The position numbers were made by a program, and so were the translations under genes. DNA of 8,890 bases from Parcubacteria group bacterium CG11_big_fil_rev_8_21_14_0_20_39_14. Its GTDB lineage: Bacteria; Patescibacteriota; Minisyncoccia; Minisyncoccales; GCA-002787255. The notes under the pieces were generated by a model. That model was not told the origin of the DNA. It searched no databases and saw only the letters and a list, made by a program, of their open reading frames with translations. The stretch spans positions 1 through 8,890 of the forward strand of contig PCWD01000068.1 in the NCBI GenBank assembly GCA_002787255.1, read 5' to 3'. Below, piece by piece: positions 6,292-8,890 of the stretch; the stretch's first letter is position 1; every line of letters starts with the position of its first letter.

Positions 6292-7335
6292 TTAAAATTG
6301 TTCTAAAAATCTTAAATCGCCTCCGTAGAACAAACGGATGTCGTTAATCTTATACTTAAGCATTGCCAGACGGTCAAGGCCAAGCCCAAACGCGAAACCC
6401 TGCAAATTCCGGGGATTATATCCAACCGCTTTGAAAACATTAGAATGAACCATACCCGCTCCTATTAGCTCGAGCCATTTTCTGCCATCCTTGCTAATAA
6501 GCACCTCAAGCCCTGGTTCAACAAAGGGAAAATAACCTGGTTGAAATCTAATTTTAATCTTCTTTTTAAAAAATATATCTAAAAACTCGCTGACTATCGC
6601 TTTTAAATTGGCTAAATTTACATCTTTGCCAACCATCAATCCCTCAACCTGATAAAACTGGACATCATGATAAGCATCGGTTGCCTCATGCCGGAAACAG
6701 CGACCCGGAACAATAATTCTGAAAGGAGGCTCGTGGGCTTCCATATACCTGAGCTGCACCGGAGAAGTATGGGTTCTTAATAATAATCTTGGATTTTGGA
6801 TTTTGCCTGCCCCGTAGGGTCGCGAAGCGACTCCTTCGGGGGATTTTGGATTTTTTGGCTCTTTGAGCCAAAATGTATCCCACATATCCCTGGCCGGATG
6901 TTCTTTTGGAATGTTCAGGGCATCAAAATTATAATATTCGTTCTCAATTTCCGGACCCCCAACCACTTCAAAACCCATTTGAGAAAAAATCTCTTCTATT
7001 TCTCTTAAAATTTTGGTCAGGGGATGCAAATGACCCGGGATTATCTTTTTTCCGGGCAATGTTATATCTATTTTTTCTTTTTCAAAACTTTGTTTTTCCG
7101 CCTCTTTTTTTAAAATTTCGCTTTTTAATTTAAATTCTTTTTCTACCAGACCTTTGAGCGCATTGGCTTTTTGGGCAATTTCAGCCCGTTTTTCTTTTGG
7201 CAAATTTTTAAGCTCGCGAAAAATCAGGGTAATTTCTCCTTTTTTACCCAAGTATTTTTTATAAAGCTCCTCAAGAGCCTTAAAGCTTTGAGCTTCTCTA
7301 AGCTCTTTCAAAATTGTTTCCTCTTTTGGCGTCAT
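6292..7335 (-). CDS. pheS: Phenylalanyl-tRNA synthetase alpha subunit
   Basis: This is the catalytic alpha subunit of PheRS, which activates phenylalanine with ATP and transfers it to tRNA-Phe in the cytoplasm. It has 347 residues. The N-terminal coiled-coil arm spans about 1-85. Class II motif 1 lies around 101-131 (GHLHPLTKILREIEEIF). LLLRTHTSPVQ at 184-194 is followed by motif 2, FRIIVPGRCFR, at 205-215. YFPFVEPGLEV and GAGMVHSNVF follow, then motif 3 GFAFGLGLDRLAML at 313-326, where A315 matches the Phe-pocket alanine. The C-terminus DLRFLEQF is canonical. Residues ~158-183, between MWDTFWL and LLLRTHTSP, are an in-frame insert of a palindrome flanked by 7-bp repeats. The start is consistent with a leaderless message, because the -10 box ends 6 bases before the ATG. 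It is first in the operon with pheT and gyrB. Confidence 0.97.
   Translation of the reverse strand: MTPKEETILKELREAQSFKALEELYKKYLGKKGEITLIFRELKNLPKEKRAEIAQKANALKGLVEKEFKLKSEILKKEAEKQSFEKEKIDITLPGKKIIPGHLHPLTKILREIEEIFSQMGFEVVGGPEIENEYYNFDALNIPKEHPARDMWDTFWLKEPKNPKSPEGVASRPYGAGKIQNPRLLLRTHTSPVQLRYMEAHEPPFRIIVPGRCFRHEATDAYHDVQFYQVEGLMVGKDVNLANLKAIVSEFLDIFFKKKIKIRFQPGYFPFVEPGLEVLISKDGRKWLELIGAGMVHSNVFKAVGYNPRNLQGFAFGLGLDRLAMLKYKINDIRLFYGGDLRFLEQF
6791..6804. repeat. GGATTTT x2, left flank of the pheS palindrome
   Basis: Two tandem GGATTTT units match exactly, over 14 bases, the copy at 6841-6854 on the other side of the palindrome. This suggests that the palindrome landed inside a 7-bp array, or that its insertion duplicated 14 bases of target. 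Confidence 0.75.
6810..6841. repeat. Palindromic element inserted in frame in pheS
   Basis: A 32-bp imperfect palindrome: outer arms CCCCGTAGG and CCTTCGGGG, inner stem GTCGC/GCGAC, loop GAA. It encodes residues 165-176 (SPEGVASRPYGA) within the loop before the LLLRTHTSP motif. The outer arms equal those of the pheT palindrome read on the other strand. It is flanked by 14-bp direct repeats of GGATTTT units. Confidence 0.8.
6841..6854. repeat. GGATTTT x2, right flank of the pheS palindrome
   Basis: An exact copy of 6791-6804. Just beyond it, 6853-6873 forms another perfect hairpin with 9-bp arms (TTTTGGCTC and complement) and loop TTT, at the boundary of the inserted segment. Confidence 0.75.
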
Positions 7336-7341
7336 TCTTAT

Positions 7342-7370
7342 ATTTTATCCTAATTTAAAAAACAAAACAA
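7342..7370 (-). promoter_or_regulatory. Probable sigma70-type promoter of the pheS-pheT-gyrB operon
   Basis: On the minus strand a -35 box TTGTTT (7365-7370) is followed by a 17-base spacer and a -10 box TAAAAT (7342-7347). The -10 box ends 6 bases before the pheS ATG, so transcription should start at or within a base or two of the start codon, giving a leaderless mRNA. The left end of the MITE-like element begins 4 bases upstream of the -35 box. Confidence 0.6.
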
Positions 7371-7373
7371 TCA

Positions 7374-7503
7374 CCCGTTAGAAGTCTGCCAATGTATTTA
7401 CTGGCCTCGTTAGAAAGATATGTTTCTAATTGGGCGATAGTTTAAATAAATTAAAGTGGTTATAAAACTTTGGCTTGCAAAATAATCGCAGACTTCTAAC
7501 GGG
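7374..7503. mobile_element. MITE-like 130-bp element with 16-bp perfect terminal inverted repeats
   Basis: The left end CCCGTTAGAAGTCTGC (7374-7389) is exactly complementary to 7488-7503. The interior has no coding capacity and holds a smaller hairpin at 7405-7434 (TTAGAAA with complement, loop GATATG) whose arms resemble the terminal repeat. The first 25 bases match the terminal repeat at 325-349 in inverse orientation with one mismatch. A transposase from the element at the left edge could therefore have mobilised it. I see no obvious target duplication. It sits between the pheS promoter and the terminator of the upstream gene. Confidence 0.7.
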
Positions 7504-7509
7504 GTACCT

Positions 7510-7535
7510 AAAAACGGCGCTAAAATTGCGCCGTT
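7510..7535 (-). terminator. Rho-independent terminator of the YkgJ-like gene
   Basis: On the minus strand the stem is AACGGCGC (7528-7535) with its exact complement at 7513-7520, a 7-nt loop, and then TTTA. With the terminal AA:TT pairs this gives a run of five T. It lies about 60 bases past the stop at 7597. The A-rich side upstream would also give a weak plus-strand tail (CTTTCTCGTT). Confidence 0.75.
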
Positions 7536-7596
7536 CTTTCTCGTTGTTTTGGGTTCTGCTTAAAGCTTGATTAGCCTAATATGAATAAAGAAAATA

Positions 7597-8295
7597 TTAA
7601 TAATAATGTGAATGACAATAATATGGGTAGCCAGAACTGGGAAGACCTCCCATAAACTCAAGAAATCCAATCCGGTTGAGAATCTTATCAAATTGGTTTT
7701 GCAGATTTTCCAGCGCTGAACGGATTTTTAAAAGAAGCTCGTAATCTATAACCGGGGTTAATTTTTCACAGCAAAACTTTAAGCATATAAAACTTTTGTT
7801 TTCTTTTAATGAGCAGCCGTTTTTGCTCAAAAACGGACAATAACTCTCCCAATAATCTGGCCTGACTTCAAAGGAAGAGGCATATTTTTGAGGTTCCGGG
7901 AGCTGAAAGTTTAAAAGAGCTAAATATGCCACATCTTCTAAATTACAAATTAAACTGCTGCAGCACCTTCCTTTGCACTGATGACACACCTGATGTGCCT
8001 GTTTGGAAGAAAAAACCTGAATTAATTCCGTTCTGGCCGCTATTAATCTTGAATGCAGAACTTTTAATTCCTCTAATTTTGACTGCTCTAAAGAGTTAAA
8101 AAATTCTTTCGCTTTCTCGAGCCCCTGTTTGAAACAATCGTATCTTTCCGAATTCCTTCTCTCCACCGCTTCCCTGTTTTTTATTTTAATAGATAACCTG
8201 TCTTGAAATTCTTTAAGCTCTTCAATAAACAATTTGTCAGACAATTTGTCAAGTTTTCTGAAAATAATATATATCCCTTTCTGCCTAATAACCAC
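7597..8295 (-). CDS. YkgJ-like cysteine-cluster protein (putative metal-binding), function unknown
   Basis: A 232-residue soluble protein. Residues ~15-100 are charged and helical, probably coiled coil. A cysteine cluster follows: CHQCKGRCC (C104, C107, C111, C112), C117, then YCPFLSKNGCSL (C153, C161) and CLKFCC (C171, C175, C176). This spacing matches the CxxCxxxCC...CPFL...GC pattern of the YkgJ family, proposed to chelate zinc or iron. The usual RPxxCRxF segment is here NKSFICLKF. A second helical region precedes an aromatic tail ending HSHYY. The start is GTG (8293-8295), supported by a strong Shine-Dalgarno 9 bases upstream. It has its own promoter and terminator, so it is a single-gene unit. 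There is no signal peptide or membrane segment. The domain call is fairly good; the role is unknown. Confidence 0.8.
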   Translation of the reverse strand: MVIRQKGIYIIFRKLDKLSDKLFIEELKEFQDRLSIKIKNREAVERRNSERYDCFKQGLEKAKEFFNSLEQSKLEELKVLHSRLIAARTELIQVFSSKQAHQVCHQCKGRCCSSLICNLEDVAYLALLNFQLPEPQKYASSFEVRPDYWESYCPFLSKNGCSLKENKSFICLKFCCEKLTPVIDYELLLKIRSALENLQNQFDKILNRIGFLEFMGGLPSSGYPYYCHSHYY

Positions 8296-8304
8296 TCTTT
8301 ATGG

Positions 8305-8310
8305 ACCTCC
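8305..8310 (-). promoter_or_regulatory. Ribosome binding site GGAGGT deciding the GTG start
   Basis: GGAGGT on the minus strand lies 9 bases before GTG at 8295. An ATG overlapping the motif is out of frame. This is the only clear Shine-Dalgarno in front of a gene in the window. Confidence 0.8.
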
Positions 8311-8330
8311 ATTTCAAACTAACTCTGTTA

Positions 8331-8358
8331 AGTATATCATCTTTACTAAAAAAGTCAA
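8331..8358 (-). promoter_or_regulatory. Strong sigma70-type promoter of the YkgJ-like gene
   Basis: The -35 box is TTGACT (8353-8358) and the -10 box TATACT (8331-8336), with a 16-base spacer. The -35 box directly abuts the C-run that begins terminal repeat copy D, so the element end may have contributed the promoter. Confidence 0.75.
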
Positions 8359-8360
8359 CC

Positions 8361-8377
8361 CCCGTTAGAGGTCTGCC
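8361..8377 (-). repeat. Terminal repeat copy D
   Basis: CCCGTTAGAGGTCTGCC differs from the MITE left end at one position. It is oriented as a left end, but no matching right end is seen before the window edge. It is either a solo or degraded end, or it belongs to an element extending rightward. Confidence 0.6.
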
Positions 8378-8722
8378 CCGCTCGTGGTTTTTTTCGCAAA
8401 CGGCCGTTTGCCATTTTAACCAATTTTGGGGGGATTAGTTTCCGATTGACAATAGATTATATTTCCGACGGCCAGATAAATCTTACGCGGCCGGATAAAT
8501 CTTACGAGGTCCGACTTCATAAAACCTGTCTTAGAACAGTCCCTGGTTGACAATAAATGGAGTGGGTTGCCGCTGTTGAAATCAAACTTCAACAGAAAAT
8601 TGATTCGTTATTTATTCAGGCGAAATTCAAGAAACTGACGTGGTCGTTCCTTGAGACTATCCCCTAACGGATGTCCAGTAAGTGCGGGGCTTAGCTCGCA
8701 AAGCTCGCTCAAAACTCCAATA
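8378..8722. other. Intergenic region without a convincing gene, probable decayed element
   Basis: There is no frame here with a start, ribosome binding site and recognisable protein. It contains a perfect 16-bp palindrome GCAAACGGCCGTTTGC (8396-8411), a 19-bp tandem duplication (8469-8506), two TTGACAATA copies (8446 and 8548), and a hairpin with 8-bp arms CTGTTGAA/TTCAACAG (8573-8595). Fragmented open stretches on the plus strand (8431-8550 and 8557-8667, same frame, split by TGA and TAA) look protein-like, but I cannot name a family. The last part before the tRNA (8690-8710) holds a short direct repeat of AGCTCGC. Confidence 0.5.
8469..8506 (+). repeat. 19-bp tandem duplication
   Basis: Two adjacent 19-base copies, CGGCC[A/G]GATAAATCTTACG, differ at one position (8474 versus 8493). 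A TCCGAC hexamer occurs at both borders (8464-8469 and 8510-8515). Confidence 0.85.
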
Positions 8723-8798
8723 TGGCGGCCCCAACCGGATTTGAACCGGTGTTACCAGAATGAGAGTCTGGCGTCCTGAGCCACTAGACGATAGGGCC
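8723..8798 (-). tRNA. tRNA-Glu, anticodon CTC
   Basis: A complete cloverleaf on the minus strand. The acceptor stem GGCCCTA pairs with TGGGGCC (one G-T wobble), with discriminator G and an encoded CCA (8723-8725). The D arm is GTCTAGTGGCTCAGGAC, the anticodon stem CCAGA/TCTGG has loop CTCTCAT, and the T arm is ACCGG-TTCAAAT-CCGGT. The anticodon CTC (8762-8764) reads GAG. A possible -10 box TAATAT lies about 5 bases upstream of the 5' end, with no convincing -35. Confidence 0.95.
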
Positions 8799-8865
8799 TT
8801 GTATATTAAACCTGATGCGTAATAAATAATTGCAGCGTTTCAACGCGAAACCGACCCCGATAGTA

Positions 8866-8883
8866 CAAATCCTGACGGATTTG
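8866..8883. other. Small hairpin upstream of the tRNA
   Basis: A perfect 7-bp stem CAAATCC/GGATTTG with loop TGAC lies about 70 bases upstream of the tRNA-Glu 5' end. There is no T-run on either strand. It could belong to a feature that continues past the window edge; nothing more can be said of 8799-8890. Confidence 0.35.
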
Positions 8884-8890
8884 ACTACGG

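Noticed and set aside
6270..6296. Inverted repeat TTTAAACA/TGTTTAAA over the pheS stop as a terminator
   Set aside because: The stem is AT-rich with an 11-base loop and no T-run, and the operon very probably continues into pheT.
8446..8556. Two TTGACAATA motifs as -35 boxes of plus-strand promoters
   Set aside because: Neither has a -10 box at a usable distance (16-18 bases), and no gene follows.
8557..8667. 36-residue plus-strand frame starting MEWVAAVEIK
   Set aside because: No ribosome binding site or recognisable family; kept only as part of the possible decayed region.
8723..8798. tRNA-Glu as an integration attachment site
   Set aside because: No second copy of the tRNA 3' end occurs in the window and no integrase gene is adjacent.

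Overview
This window most likely comes from a low-GC member of the Candidate Phyla Radiation (Patescibacteria, Parcubacteria-like). The basis is a PheT that lacks its usual OB-fold domain, low-complexity in-frame inserts in core genes, few Shine-Dalgarno sequences, and the transposase type. This is inference from gene style and has not been checked by phylogeny. The genes read cleanly with the standard code; every stop seen is TAA or TAG.

Layout: (1) 1-350 holds the 3' end of a plus-strand transposase-like gene, a perfect 38-bp palindrome and a terminal repeat ending in TCTAACGGGG. (2) 390-7335 is a minus-strand operon read pheS, a possible 52-codon membrane-peptide gene, pheT, gyrB. A good promoter sits directly in front of pheS. 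(3) 7374-7503 is a 130-bp MITE-like element with perfect 16-bp terminal inverted repeats, the same repeat as at 325-350. (4) 7597-8295 is a minus-strand cysteine-cluster (YkgJ-like) gene with its own promoter, ribosome binding site and terminator. (5) 8361-8722 is non-coding or decayed DNA with another copy of the terminal repeat and a 19-bp tandem duplication. (6) 8723-8798 is a tRNA-Glu(CTC) gene.

The window's theme is parasitic DNA inside essential genes. gyrB carries a 434-residue HNH intein in its Toprim active-site loop. pheS and pheT each carry an in-frame palindromic element with the same 9-bp ends, in opposite orientations. Both also carry short tandem arrays with a 7-bp period, and a similar pair of arrays fills the pheT-gyrB gap. 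The palindromes resemble in principle the Rickettsia palindromic elements, which also insert in frame into proteins, but the family here is not one I can name. PheS and PheT together form the (alpha-beta)2 phenylalanyl-tRNA synthetase. GyrB needs GyrA, which is not in the window.
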